From NCBI RefSeq assembly GCF_000818015.1, contig NZ_CP007511.1, forward strand, positions 3,048,501-3,112,500: 64,000 nt of DNA, in the 5' to 3' direction. The position numbers were made by a program, and so were the translations under genes. The notes below the pieces were generated by a model, which saw nothing but the letters and a program-made list of their open reading frames with translations, ran no database searches and was not told the origin of the DNA. The DNA is from Stutzerimonas balearica DSM 6083 (GTDB taxonomy: Bacteria > Pseudomonadota > Gammaproteobacteria > Pseudomonadales > Pseudomonadaceae). How positions within the stretch are numbered: position 1 is the stretch's first letter; every line of letters starts with the position of its first letter. Positions 24,697 to 34,392 of the stretch are shown in pieces.

Positions 24697-25440
24697 ATGC
24701 TGCCTTCGCACCTGCTGATGTGGCCGGACATGCTGCTGTACTTCGGCCCGCTGCGGCATCTGGACAGACGCGTCAACGGCGCCGCGGTGCTCATGGTCGG
24801 CCTCTATCGCCCGCTTGTGCTGCAACTGGCGGGCACCGCCCTGCCCTGCCGGGCCGTGGTGGTACCCGCCGGTGTGGCGCATGCGGTGGATGCACAGGGT
24901 GGCGTGCTGGCCAAGCTGTTCGTCGAGCGCGACAGCGGGCTGTACGGGCGTTTCGTGCAACGCTTTGCCTGGCGCCCCGGGCAATGCGCGCTACCGCTGC
25001 ACGATCCCGTGCTGATCGATACGCTGACCGCGCTCTACGAAGAGGCGCCGAGCAAGGAGCAGACCCGGCAGACCCTGCTGGCGCTGATGCCCGCCGCGAG
25101 CGATGCAGCCGCCGCGGGCCGCCTGACGCCGGTATTCGAGCTGTTGCGCCAGGAGGGCGACGTCAACCACGCGCTGGCACAGGCCGCCTCGCTGGTGCAC
25201 CTCTCTCCCTCGCGCATGGCGCACCTGTTCCGTGCCGAAACCGGCATGAGCTACCGCGGCTTCCGCATCTGGAAGCGCCTGCTGCTCGCCGCCGAGCACC
25301 TGCAGCGGACGGACTGCCTGACGCGGGCGGCCGTCGATGCGGGTTTCGCCGATGCCAGCCATTTCAGCAATTGCTACAAGCGCTATATCGGCGCCACCCC
25401 CGCGCAGGTCTTTCGCAGCCTGCAGCGGTTCGAGCGCTGA
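24697..25440 (+). CDS. AraC-family transcriptional regulator
   Basis: 247 residues. The N-terminal half (MLPSHLLMWPDMLLYFGP...) is a cupin-like sensor domain. The C-terminal two helix-turn-helix units span about residues 150-245, with LAQAASLVHLSPSRMAHLFR and AAVDAGFADASHFSNCYKRY. It is divergent from the DUF3047 gene (126-base gap), which is its most likely target. The 230 bases from its stop to the kinase start hold nothing clear. Confidence 0.9.
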   Translation: MLPSHLLMWPDMLLYFGPLRHLDRRVNGAAVLMVGLYRPLVLQLAGTALPCRAVVVPAGVAHAVDAQGGVLAKLFVERDSGLYGRFVQRFAWRPGQCALPLHDPVLIDTLTALYEEAPSKEQTRQTLLALMPAASDAAAAGRLTPVFELLRQEGDVNHALAQAASLVHLSPSRMAHLFRAETGMSYRGFRIWKRLLLAAEHLQRTDCLTRAAVDAGFADASHFSNCYKRYIGATPAQVFRSLQRFER

Positions 25441-25670
25441 CTGTCGCGGGGGGCACCTGGACGCAGCTTGCTATCGCTGACGGCCGATGACCAATACCAT
25501 GCCGCGGGCGTGACGACCCGACGGTTCGTTGGAACACTCTCGCTTGCTTGTAGTCCGCTCAAAGACAGATGCGTAGCGCGCTGTCCGCTTGTGGGCAGCC
25601 GCGTTGCTTCGCTCGGCCGATCAGGAGGGATGCTGATCGGACTACCCCATCAGAAAGGCGCAATAACGAC

Positions 25671-27761
25671 ATGGCAGGCGGAACCGCGGAAGCAAATCGC
25701 ATCCTTCTCGGCATGCGCGACAGTGCGGAACGACGCGAACTCGCCACCTGGCTGACGGTCGAGGGCTACCACGTCGGCCACTGCACCGACCAGGCGGGCC
25801 TGGCACAGCGGATCGACGCGACGGTAGAGGTGGTGATACTCGCCGACGAGCTGGCAGCGGGGCCATTGGATGAGGTGAACGCCGCGCTCGAGAGGCTGCC
25901 AGCTGGCAGTGCCATCCCGTTCATTCTGCTGAGCCGCGACGCCGAGCCCTATGCCGCGCTCAGGGCCCGTCTGCCAGCGGCAATCAACGACTTCGTGGTG
26001 CTGGAAGAGCCGGTCTGGCCGGCCACCCTGCTGAGTTGCCTGGCCACCTGTCTGCGCCTGCACCAGCAGCAGCGCGCGCACCACGCCGAGGTGATCGAGC
26101 GGGCCGACCAGCGGGCCCGTTTCGAACGACTGATCGTGAATCTGCCGATCGGCGTCAGCTTCATCGACACCCATGGCAACACCCTGCTCAGCAACCCCAA
26201 GTACGACGAATACGTGCCCAACCGGAAGATTCCTTCGGCGGCGCTCGAGCGGGCACGCCGCTGGGTCGGGCTGGACAGCCAGGGGCAGGTCATACCGCCA
26301 AGCCAGTACGTCGGCGCCCGCGCCCTGCGCGGCGAACAGGTCAATGGCCAGGACTACCGTTACTACCCCGAGGAAGGCGGCGAGCGCTGGCTGCGCCTGA
26401 GCGGCGTGCCGCTCTACGACCACGCCGAGCAGTTGATGGGCGCGGCCGTGGTGATCATCGACGTCGACGCCGAGCGGCGCAACGAGGTCATGCTGCGCCA
26501 GTTCAACCATGCGCTGGAGCATGAGGTCGACCTGCGCACCCAGGCCCTGCAGGAGGCCCTCGACCGACTGACCGTGGAGATCCAGGAACGCAACCACGCC
26601 GAGGAGCTGCTGCGGCACTCGCAGAAAATGGAAGCGGTCGGCCAGCTCACCGGGGGCATCGCCCATGACTTCAACAACATGCTGACCGGCATCATCGGCG
26701 CGCTGGACCTGATCCGCATGCGCCTGGACGCCGGGCGCCACGACGACCTGCCGCGCTACCTGGACGCGGCGCACGGCTCGGCACAGCGCGCCGCGGCACT
26801 GACCCAGCGGCTGCTGGCCTTTTCCCGGCGGCAATCGCTGCAGACACGTCCGACCGAGGTCAACGCCCTGATCAGGGCGATGGCCGACCTGCTGCAACGC
26901 AGCCTGAGCGAGACCACCGGCTTCGAACTCGAGCTGGACGAGGCGGCGGGCCTTGCGCTGGCCGACCCCAACCAGCTGGAGAACGCGCTGCTGAACCTCA
27001 CGCTGAACGCCCGCGACGCCATGCCGGGCGGCGGCACGCTGCGCATCGAGACCAGCCGGCTGCGGATCGACGCTGAACAGGCGGCGCAGCACGCTGTGCC
27101 AGCTGATGAATATGTGCGCTTGAGGATTATCGATACGGGCGCCGGCATTGCCCCGGGACTGCTCGACAAGGTGTTCGAGCCCTTCTTCACCACCAAGCCG
27201 CTGGGCCAGGGCACCGGGCTCGGGCTGTCGATGGTCTATGGCTTCGTTCGCCAGAGCGGCGGCTTCGTCAGCGTCGACAGTCGCCTGGGCCAGGGCACCG
27301 TCATTGCGCTGCACCTGCCAGCGGCGGCGGCCGATGTGCGCGAAGTGCCGGCCAGCCGTGAGCCGCGCAAGGCGAGCGCGGGGGATGGGCAGTCGATTCT
27401 GATCGTCGAGGATGACGATGCCGTGCGCCTGCTGTTGCAAACCGCGCTCGAGGACCTCGGCTATCAGGTGCATCTGGCCGCTGACAGCCAGCGCGCGCTC
27501 AGCCTGGCCGCCCGCCTCGACTCACTCGACCTGCTGCTCAGTGACGTCGGCCTGCCCGGGCTCAACGGCCGCCAACTGGCCGAAATGCTGCAGCAGGAGC
27601 GCCCTGGGCTGCCGGTGGTGCTGATCACCGGCTACACCGAGCAGGCCAGCAGCCGTGCCGAATTCCTCGGCCCGGGGATGCGCCTGATGACCAAGCCGTT
27701 CACCCTCGAGCTGCTCGCCGAAACCGTGGCCGGCGCACTCGCCAGCCCGGCCCTGGCCTAG
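25671..27761 (+). CDS. hybrid sensor histidine kinase (degenerate receiver - PAS - HisKA - HATPase - receiver)
   Basis: 696 residues from the ATG at 25671; longer in-frame starts lie in non-coding-like sequence. There is no membrane span, so it is a cytosolic kinase. Residues 1-120 look like a receiver domain lacking the usual acidic pair, then a PAS domain (about 145-265). The HisKA dimerisation helix has the phospho-His in [11 protein letters not shown] (about 332). The ATPase has N-box [17 protein letters not shown] and [16 protein letters not shown]. The C-terminal receiver has [10 protein letters not shown], the phospho-Asp in [10 protein letters not shown] and MTKPF. No partner output regulator is adjacent. 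Confidence 0.9.
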   Translation: MAGGTAEANRILLGMRDSAERRELATWLTVEGYHVGHCTDQAGLAQRIDATVEVVILADELAAGPLDEVNAALERLPAGSAIPFILLSRDAEPYAALRARLPAAINDFVVLEEPVWPATLLSCLATCLRLHQQQRAHHAEVIERADQRARFERLIVNLPIGVSFIDTHGNTLLSNPKYDEYVPNRKIPSAALERARRWVGLDSQGQVIPPSQYVGARALRGEQVNGQDYRYYPEEGGERWLRLSGVPLYDHAEQLMGAAVVIIDVDAERRNEVMLRQFNHALEHEVDLRTQALQEALDRLTVEIQERNHAEELLRHSQKMEAVGQLTGGIAHDFNNMLTGIIGALDLIRMRLDAGRHDDLPRYLDAAHGSAQRAAALTQRLLAFSRRQSLQTRPTEVNALIRAMADLLQRSLSETTGFELELDEAAGLALADPNQLENALLNLTLNARDAMPGGGTLRIETSRLRIDAEQAAQHAVPADEYVRLRIIDTGAGIAPGLLDKVFEPFFTTKPLGQGTGLGLSMVYGFVRQSGGFVSVDSRLGQGTVIALHLPAAAADVREVPASREPRKASAGDGQSILIVEDDDAVRLLLQTALEDLGYQVHLAADSQRALSLAARLDSLDLLLSDVGLPGLNGRQLAEMLQQERPGLPVVLITGYTEQASSRAEFLGPGMRLMTKPFTLELLAETVAGALASPALA

Positions 27762-27763
27762 CC

Positions 27764-28339
27764 CTACTGCTCGCTGCGCACGGCCTGGCCGATCGCATAG
27801 AACTGCCCGCCCGCCACGTGGTGCAGCGTGCGCCAGGCGGGATCGACATCCTCGAACCGCCAGCGGCCGTCACGGAACACGCGGCCATCGGCCCAGGCCG
27901 CCTCGACCTCGCCAATGAACAGATCGTGGCATTGCTGGTTGTGCGGCTCGCAGAGCAGCCGGCAGGCGAGCCAGGCCGCGCAGCCTTCGACGAAGGGCAG
28001 CGCATGCCCCGGTTGCTCGAAGGTCGAGACGCCGAAGCGGGCGAGCTTGTCGGGCATGTCGGCCAGGCTGTGGCTGCCCACGCCGACGACCAGATCGAGC
28101 TGGGCCCGCGTCGGCACCTGAATCACGAAGCGCCCGCTCGCCTCGACCAGTGCGCGGGTGCGGGTGGCCTTGTCGAGCACGACGGTCAGCTTCGGCGGCT
28201 GGAAGTCCAGCGCACAGGCCCAGGCTGCAGCCATGACGTCGTCAACGCCGGCGTGCCGCGCCGAGACCAGGACGGTCGGCCCGTGGGTGATCAGCCGGTA
28301 CGCCTTGTCGAGCGCGACCGGCGCGATGAATTCATGCAT
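27764..28339 (-). CDS. flavin reductase-like domain protein
   Basis: 191 residues; GGAGAGG precedes the ATG. The FMN-binding split-barrel pattern is seen in TVLVSARHAGVDDVMAAAW, FQPPKLTVVLD and RFVIQVPTR. Proteins of this family are NAD(P)H:flavin reductases or FMN-binding oxidoreductases. It ends 2 bases from the stop of the convergent kinase gene and starts 13 bases after the end of hrpA on the same strand, so it is probably co-transcribed with hrpA. Confidence 0.85.
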   Translation of the reverse strand: MHEFIAPVALDKAYRLITHGPTVLVSARHAGVDDVMAAAWACALDFQPPKLTVVLDKATRTRALVEASGRFVIQVPTRAQLDLVVGVGSHSLADMPDKLARFGVSTFEQPGHALPFVEGCAAWLACRLLCEPHNQQCHDLFIGEVEAAWADGRVFRDGRWRFEDVDPAWRTLHHVAGGQFYAIGQAVRSEQ

Positions 28340-28352
28340 CTGCCTCTCCGAC

Positions 28353-31300
28353 TCAGGGCTGCGTCTGCGCCCATTGCTTGTTCAGGCGCTTGTCCGAGAC
28401 CGGTATCTTCGTGCCCAGCTGCTGCGCCCAGAGCGAGACGCGATACTCCTCGAGCATCCAGCGATACAGGGCCAGTTCCGGGTCGCGCTTGCCTTCCTGC
28501 TGGTGCTTGTGCAACCGTGCCTGGTACTGCTCCCAGTAGCCGGCCAGCTCGCCGGACCAGACCCGGTCGCGCTGCAGCTGCGCGCCGATCTTCTCGAAGC
28601 GCTGCTCGATGGCCTTCAGATAGCGCGGATACTCCTTCAGCCACTCGGCCGGCGTCTCGCGAACGAAGTGCGGATAGACCAGGTTGGCGAGCTGCGCCTT
28701 GATGTCGTTGAGCGCCACCGCCTGGGCCAGGTCGATCTTGCCCTTGAAGCGCTTCTGCAGGCCGTGCCAGTGCTTGAGGATTTCCAGCGTCAGGCGCGCC
28801 AGCCGTTCGGCATGCGCGGCCCAGTCGCCGCGCTTGCGCTCGGCCAGGGACGCCAGCGCGGCGCCATCACGCGGTAGCTGGGCTTCGCCGTCGAGGATGC
28901 AGCTGTCCAGGCTGGCCAGCAGGATGTCCTCGACCAGCGCATCGACCTTGCCCATGTCACGGTAGAGCAGGCCCAGTTCGGTGAGCCCCGGCAGCTTGTT
29001 GCGCAGGTACTTGGCGGGTTCCGCCAGCTGTTGCAGCAACAGGCGCTGCAGGGCGCGGCGGTGCTGCCAGTCGGCCTCGGCCTGGGTCGGGAAGCGCGCC
29101 TCCTTGACCACCCCGCCCTCCTCGACCAGCGCCGGGTAGACCGTCATCGACAGGCCGGCCATCTTCGCCTGCGCCTTTTCCGCGACCTGGGCAAAACCCT
29201 TGGCCTCGACCGGCTTCTGCTCGGCCTTCTGCTGCGGCGGCTCCAGCGCGGCCTGGCTGGCCTCGGCGAAGCGCGCGGTCAGCTCGGCCAGGTCGCGGCC
29301 TTCGCCGAGGAACTTGCCGCGCGCATCGACCACCTCGATGTTCATCTTCAGGTGGCTTTCCAGCCCGGCAGCGGCCTCGGCCCAGGCCTCATCCGGCACA
29401 CGGGCGCCGGTCATGCGGGTGAGCTCGCGGCCCAGCGCCTCGGGCAAGGCGCCTTCGCCAAAGCTGATCTTGGCCAGCGCCGCGCCGACGAAGTCCGGCA
29501 CCGGCACGAAGTTCTTGCGGATCGCCTTCGGCAGGCCGCGCACCAGCGCGATCGCCTTGGCCTCGATGAGGCCGGGCACCAGCCAGTCGAGCCGCTCGCG
29601 GCGCAGTTGCGGCAGCAGCGGCGCCGGCACGCGCAGGGTCACGCCATCGCGCGGGTGGTTGGGTTCGAAGTGGTATTCCAGCGGCAACTGCAGCTCGCCG
29701 ATGCGCAGGTGGTCCGGATACTGCGCGGCGGTGACTTCGCGCGCCTCGCGGGCGAGCACGTCTTCCTCGCGCATGATCAACAGCTGCGGGTCTTTCTGGC
29801 TCTCGCGCTTGTACCAGTTCTCGAAACCGGCGGTCTGGTAGATGTCCGCTGGCACACGCGCATCGTAATAGCCGAACAGGGTTTCCTCGTCGGCGAGGAT
29901 GTCGCGGCGCCGTGCCTTGGCCTCCAGCTCGTCCATGCGCTCGAGCAGCTCGCGGTTGGCCGCCAGCGCGCGGGCACGGCTGTTGATCTCGCCACGCACC
30001 AGGCCTTCGCGGATGAACAGCTCGCGCGCCGCCGGCGGGTCGATGGGCCCGTAGTGCACCGGGCGGCGGCCGACCACGATCAGCCCGTAGAGCGTCACCT
30101 GTTCGTAGGCCACCACCTGGCCGCGCTTCTTCTCCCAATGCGGCTCGAAGTGGTTCTTCTTGACCAGGTGGCCGGCCAGCGGCTCGATCCACTCCGGTTC
30201 GATCTTGGCCACCATGCGCGCGAACAGCTTGGTGGTTTCCACGAGTTCCGCGGCCATCAGCCAGTTGGGTTTCTTGCGCCCGATCACGCTGGAAGGATGC
30301 ACCCAGAAGCGTCGCTGGCGAGCACCGAGGAAGTCGCCCTCCTCGGTCTTGTTGCCGATCTGGCTGAGCAGGCCGGCGAGGATCGCCTTGTGCACCGCGG
30401 CGTAACCCTTGGCCTTCTGCGCGGCCTCGCTGGCTTCGGCCTGCTGGGCCAGCTTGGCATTGACGCGCTTATCGGTGGTACGCACCGGCTCGCCCGTGGC
30501 GCTGTCGTAGGAGCGAGCTTGCTCGCGAACCGGCCCCCCAGTGTTGCCACCTTCGCGAGCAAGCTCGCTCCTACGTGAGTCCGCAAGGGCGCGGCCATCG
30601 CGGCCACGCGCTTCGGCACCGAGCTTGAGTTCGCGCACGATCAGCGTCAGCTGGCGATGGGCGTCGCGCCACTCGCGCAGGCGCAGGTAGTTGAGGAAGT
30701 TCTTCCGGCACCAGCTGCGCAGCGCGTTGGAGCCCAGCGCCTGGCGTTGCTCCTCGAAACCGCGCCAGAGGTTGATCAGTGCGGCGAAGTCCGAGTCCGG
30801 GTCCTTCCATTGCGCATGGGCCTGGTCGGCGGCCTGCTGGCGGTCGGCCGGGCGCTCGCGCACATCCTGCACCGACAGCGCGCTGGCGACGATTAGCACC
30901 TCGGCCAGGCTGCCCTGCTGCGCGGCTTCGAGCAGCATGCGGCCCAGCCGCGGGTCGATCGGCAGGCGCGCCAGCTGGCGGCCCAGCGGGGTCAGCTGGT
31001 TCTCACGGTTGACCGCCGAGAGCTCCTGCAGGAGGTTGAAGCCGTCGCTGATGGCCTTGCCATCCGGCGGCTCGATAAAGGGGAAATCCTGGATATCACC
31101 CAGGCGCAGATGCAGCATCTGCAGGATCACCGCGGCGAGGTTGGTGCGCAGGATCTCCGGATCGGTGAATGCCGGCCGACCGAGGAAATCCTCCTCGCTG
31201 TACAGGCGAATGCAGATACCCGGCTCGACCCGCCCGCAGCGGCCCTTGCGCTGGTTGGCGCTGGCCTGGGACACGGCCTCGATCGGCAAACGCTGAACCT

Positions 31301-32456
31301 TGGCGCGGTAACTGTAGCGGCTGATACGCGCGGTGCCGGAATCGACCACATAGCGGATGCCCGGCACGGTCAGCGAGGTCTCGGCGACGTTGGTGGCCAG
31401 CACGATCTTGCGCCCCGGTCGCGGCTGGAAGATCTTCTGCTGCTCGGCCGGCGTCAGCCGCGCATACAGCGGCAGCACCTCGGTGAACTTCAGATTGGCC
31501 TTGCGCAACACCTCGGCGGCGTCGCGGATTTCCCGCTCGCCAGGGAGGAACACCAGCACGTCACCAGGACGCTGCCCAACGCTGCGCTCGTGGGCGGCAA
31601 TCTCGTCCAGCGCGGCGAGGATGCCCTGGTCGACGGTGAGGTCGTCCTCAATGCGGTTGCCGTCCTCGTCGATCTCGGCGGCCAGCGGGCGATACCAGGT
31701 TTCCACCGGGTAGGTGCGCCCGGAAACCTCGATGATCGGCGCGTCGTTGAAATGTTTGCTGAAGCGCTCCAGATCGATGGTCGCCGAAGTGATGATGACC
31801 TTCAGATCCGGCCGGCGCGGCAGCAGCGTCTTCAGGAAGCCCAGCAGGAAGTCGATGTTCAGCGAACGCTCGTGGGCTTCGTCGACGATGATCGTGTCGT
31901 ACTTTTCCAGAAAGCGATCGTGCTGCGTCTCGGCCAGCAGGATGCCGTCGGTCATCAGCTTGATCAGCGTGCGCTCGGTGCTCTGGTCCTCGAAGCGCAC
32001 CTGATAGCCCACCAGCTCGCCCAGCGGCGCACCGAGCTCCTCGGCGACGCGGGTGGCGACGCTGCGCGCGGCCAGGCGCCGCGGCTGGGTATGGCCGATC
32101 AGCCCGTGTACGCCCCGGCCGATCTCCAGACAGATCTTCGGCAGCTGGGTGGTCTTGCCCGAGCCGGTCTCGCCGGCAATCACCAGCACCTGATGCTTTT
32201 CCAGCGCGGCCTTGATCTCGTCGCGCTTGGCGGCAATCGGCAGCGCATCGTCGTAGCGAATGGCCGGCACGCTCTGTCGGCGCGCCTCGACCTTGGCGGC
32301 GGAGGCCTGGAAGCGCTCGAGCCAGCCGGCGAGTTTCGCCTCGTCCGGCTTTTTCCTCAGCTCATGCAGCTGCCGGCGCAGGCGGTGGCGGTCGGCGCTG
32401 AAGGCGTGGTCGAGATTCTTGTGCAGGGTGTCGAAGGCGGGCGTTGCGTCGGTCAT
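28353..32456 (-). CDS. hrpA: ATP-dependent RNA helicase HrpA (DEAH box)
   Basis: 1367 residues from the ATG at 32456 (MTDATPAFDTL). Motif I GETGSGKTTQLPK, motif II DEAHERS, SATIDLERF and QRKGRCGR mark a full DEAH helicase core in the first about 600 residues, followed by the oligosaccharide-binding fold and long C-terminal DUF3418 region. HrpA helps process mRNA and rescue stalled ribosomes. A variable linker (about residues 627-650) is encoded by a REP palindrome pair (30506-30575) that keeps the frame open. Confidence 0.93.
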   Translation of the reverse strand: MTDATPAFDTLHKNLDHAFSADRHRLRRQLHELRKKPDEAKLAGWLERFQASAAKVEARRQSVPAIRYDDALPIAAKRDEIKAALEKHQVLVIAGETGSGKTTQLPKICLEIGRGVHGLIGHTQPRRLAARSVATRVAEELGAPLGELVGYQVRFEDQSTERTLIKLMTDGILLAETQHDRFLEKYDTIIVDEAHERSLNIDFLLGFLKTLLPRRPDLKVIITSATIDLERFSKHFNDAPIIEVSGRTYPVETWYRPLAAEIDEDGNRIEDDLTVDQGILAALDEIAAHERSVGQRPGDVLVFLPGEREIRDAAEVLRKANLKFTEVLPLYARLTPAEQQKIFQPRPGRKIVLATNVAETSLTVPGIRYVVDSGTARISRYSYRAKVQRLPIEAVSQASANQRKGRCGRVEPGICIRLYSEEDFLGRPAFTDPEILRTNLAAVILQMLHLRLGDIQDFPFIEPPDGKAISDGFNLLQELSAVNRENQLTPLGRQLARLPIDPRLGRMLLEAAQQGSLAEVLIVASALSVQDVRERPADRQQAADQAHAQWKDPDSDFAALINLWRGFEEQRQALGSNALRSWCRKNFLNYLRLREWRDAHRQLTLIVRELKLGAEARGRDGRALADSRRSELAREGGNTGGPVREQARSYDSATGEPVRTTDKRVNAKLAQQAEASEAAQKAKGYAAVHKAILAGLLSQIGNKTEEGDFLGARQRRFWVHPSSVIGRKKPNWLMAAELVETTKLFARMVAKIEPEWIEPLAGHLVKKNHFEPHWEKKRGQVVAYEQVTLYGLIVVGRRPVHYGPIDPPAARELFIREGLVRGEINSRARALAANRELLERMDELEAKARRRDILADEETLFGYYDARVPADIYQTAGFENWYKRESQKDPQLLIMREEDVLAREAREVTAAQYPDHLRIGELQLPLEYHFEPNHPRDGVTLRVPAPLLPQLRRERLDWLVPGLIEAKAIALVRGLPKAIRKNFVPVPDFVGAALAKISFGEGALPEALGRELTRMTGARVPDEAWAEAAAGLESHLKMNIEVVDARGKFLGEGRDLAELTARFAEASQAALEPPQQKAEQKPVEAKGFAQVAEKAQAKMAGLSMTVYPALVEEGGVVKEARFPTQAEADWQHRRALQRLLLQQLAEPAKYLRNKLPGLTELGLLYRDMGKVDALVEDILLASLDSCILDGEAQLPRDGAALASLAERKRGDWAAHAERLARLTLEILKHWHGLQKRFKGKIDLAQAVALNDIKAQLANLVYPHFVRETPAEWLKEYPRYLKAIEQRFEKIGAQLQRDRVWSGELAGYWEQYQARLHKHQQEGKRDPELALYRWMLEEYRVSLWAQQLGTKIPVSDKRLNKQWAQTQP
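30506..30575. repeat. REPIN inside the hrpA coding sequence
   Basis: Two perfect 24-base inverted copies (30506-30529 and 30552-30575), each with the core GGAGCGAGCTTGCTCGCG, flank a 22-base spacer. This is the standard Pseudomonas REP doublet, normally intergenic. Here it is read through on the minus strand as part of HrpA, giving the residues RRSELARE...PVREQARSYD. Confidence 0.85.
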
Positions 32457-32567
32457 GGACAGCCATGGGCAATCTGTGAAGGACGCGATTGTCGCAGATT
32501 GCCAGGCTGGCCGCAGGGCCTGGCGGACCGCTGGACCGCGCCGGCGCACCGGCGCGGTGTTCAGACG

Positions 32568-34169
32568 CTAGCGGATCCAGTGACCCCAGCGCGACTTCTC
32601 CTGCACCTGCTGGCTGCGCAGCATCCGCTGGTTGGCGGCCGCGGCGATCTCGTCATCGATCGCCTTGGTCGACAGCGACAACCAGCTGGTGGCGAACGCC
32701 AGCGCATCGCCGTGCAGCTCCAGAGCTTCGCGGGAGATGTTGCCCAGGTCGTCGCACTCGCTGTGATAGCAGGGGTCGTAGGCCTGCCCGGCCGCCCCGC
32801 CATAGCGCTGCGCCTGCTCCTCGCTCTTGATGCCTTCGGCACCGGTGAACAGGCCGCCGAACGGAATGCCGACCTCGAAGAACTGTGCGTAGTCCGAGCG
32901 GAAGTCGATCTCGGTGCCCTCGGACGGCTGGTTGCGCAGGTCGAAGTACGCCCGCAGCAGGCGTTCGATGGCCGCCGAACCGGGCGGGCCCTGCAGACCG
33001 AAGTCCGAGCCGTCACCGTCATAGATGAAGTTCGCGAAGTTCGGCGAACCCACCATGTCGGCGTTCAAATAGGCCTTGATCCGCCCGCGCTCGTCCTCGG
33101 AGAGCTGATTGACGTAATAGGTCGAACCGACCAGCCCCGACTCCTCGGCACCCCACCAGGCGAAGCGCACCTTGTTCAGCGGATGCGCCTTGCCCATCAG
33201 CACGGCCATCTCCAGCAGCGTGGCGCTGCCCGAACCGTTGTCGTTGATGCCCGGCCCCTCGAACACCGAGTCCAGGTGCGCACCGACCATCACCACGTTG
33301 TCCGGGTTGCCGCGGCGGGTCTCGGCGACCACGTTGTAGGTCTCCGTCCGCTCACGCACCACGTCGGTGGTCATGGCCAGCTCCAGGCCATCGGTCTGCG
33401 CCCAGGTCGCACCGTTGTCGTAGGTGGCGAAGAGCACCGGAATGCCACCGGCATAGTCCTCGCCGAGGGTCGCGCTCATCAGCCCCTTGCGATCCTCGGT
33501 GTCCCCCTGGTTGAAGATGATCACCCCGGCGGCCCCGGCATTGGCGGCGTTGGTCGCCTTCTCGCCAAAGGTACAGGTGCCGCGCTGCACCAGGGCGATG
33601 GCACCCGCCGGGAAGTTGGCGAAGTCCTCCGCCTCGCAGCCGCTGGTCGAGGTGTTACCGGCCCCCAGCGCGACATCGACCGCCACCGCGGGGGCGGTCA
33701 CGCTGCCCGGATCGGTCTGTTCGAGGTAGGTGAAATCTTCTTCCCAGACGTACTGGGTCTGCTGCGGCGCGACGCTGGCCAGCATGCCGGGGCCGCTGGG
33801 GTAGAACGCCAGGAAGGGAAACGGCTGGACCTGCACGCGATAGCCGGCGCGCTCGAGCGTGCGCCGAACGTAGTCCACCGAGGCCTGATAGCCCGGCTGG
33901 CCGGACGCGCGGTTGCCGCCATTGCTGGTAGCGATGTTCTGCAAAGATTCCAGGCGCGAGAGGATGTTCTCGGCCTGCATGCAGCGCGGCAGGCCGAGCG
34001 GCGTGCCGACCATCAGCGGCGAACGGCACAGGGCGCGGTCCAGCTTGCCGGGGCTCCAGAAGTCATGGAAGCGCTCGGTCTGCGCGTCCGGCGCGGCCAG
34101 GGCGGAGGCGGCGGCAACCGCCAATGAGAGAGAAACAACTACCCGAACGACATTATTTTTCTTGTGCAT
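32568..34169 (-). CDS. secreted M28-family aminopeptidase with PA domain (PaAP-like)
   Basis: 533 residues from the ATG at 34169; a longer frame to 34493 has no coding character. The signal peptide MHKKNNVVRVVVSLSLAVAA ends ALA-AP. A protease-associated domain (about 130-260) is inserted before the zinc peptidase core. Zinc ligands and catalytic Glu fit VGAHLDSV, GINDNGSGS, WWGAEESGLVG, NADMVG and CYHSECDD. Size and order match the secreted leucine aminopeptidase of P. aeruginosa. It probably releases N-terminal residues from peptides outside the cell. Confidence 0.92.
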   Translation of the reverse strand: MHKKNNVVRVVVSLSLAVAAASALAAPDAQTERFHDFWSPGKLDRALCRSPLMVGTPLGLPRCMQAENILSRLESLQNIATSNGGNRASGQPGYQASVDYVRRTLERAGYRVQVQPFPFLAFYPSGPGMLASVAPQQTQYVWEEDFTYLEQTDPGSVTAPAVAVDVALGAGNTSTSGCEAEDFANFPAGAIALVQRGTCTFGEKATNAANAGAAGVIIFNQGDTEDRKGLMSATLGEDYAGGIPVLFATYDNGATWAQTDGLELAMTTDVVRERTETYNVVAETRRGNPDNVVMVGAHLDSVFEGPGINDNGSGSATLLEMAVLMGKAHPLNKVRFAWWGAEESGLVGSTYYVNQLSEDERGRIKAYLNADMVGSPNFANFIYDGDGSDFGLQGPPGSAAIERLLRAYFDLRNQPSEGTEIDFRSDYAQFFEVGIPFGGLFTGAEGIKSEEQAQRYGGAAGQAYDPCYHSECDDLGNISREALELHGDALAFATSWLSLSTKAIDDEIAAAANQRMLRSQQVQEKSRWGHWIR

Positions 34170-34392
34170 CGGTAACTGTCCTAGACAAGTTGATGGGTAG
34201 GCCGCACAGGCATACACCACCATTCCCCGCGGACAGCCAGGGAAGCGGCCATGGAGAGCTAGACCGGGGTCGATGTCGTTGCGTTCAGGCGAGTCGCCGG
34301 CCGGTAGCACCGCCGGTCGGAACGGAGGGAACTCGCGATTTCCTGACCGTCGGGCCAGCTCGGCGGCGAGCATTGCGCCCGCCGCCCTGGAG

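Noticed and set aside
25630..25755. Short frame after AGGAGGG upstream of the kinase
   Set aside because: It has a good ribosome-like site but runs out of frame into the kinase gene and encodes nothing recognisable.
25650..27473. 607-residue minus-strand frame opposite the hybrid kinase
   Set aside because: All kinase motifs lie in order on the plus strand; this frame has no start signal or family.
31110..34127. 1005-residue plus-strand frame opposite hrpA and the aminopeptidase
   Set aside because: It crosses two well-supported minus-strand genes and has no recognisable domain; a codon-position shadow.
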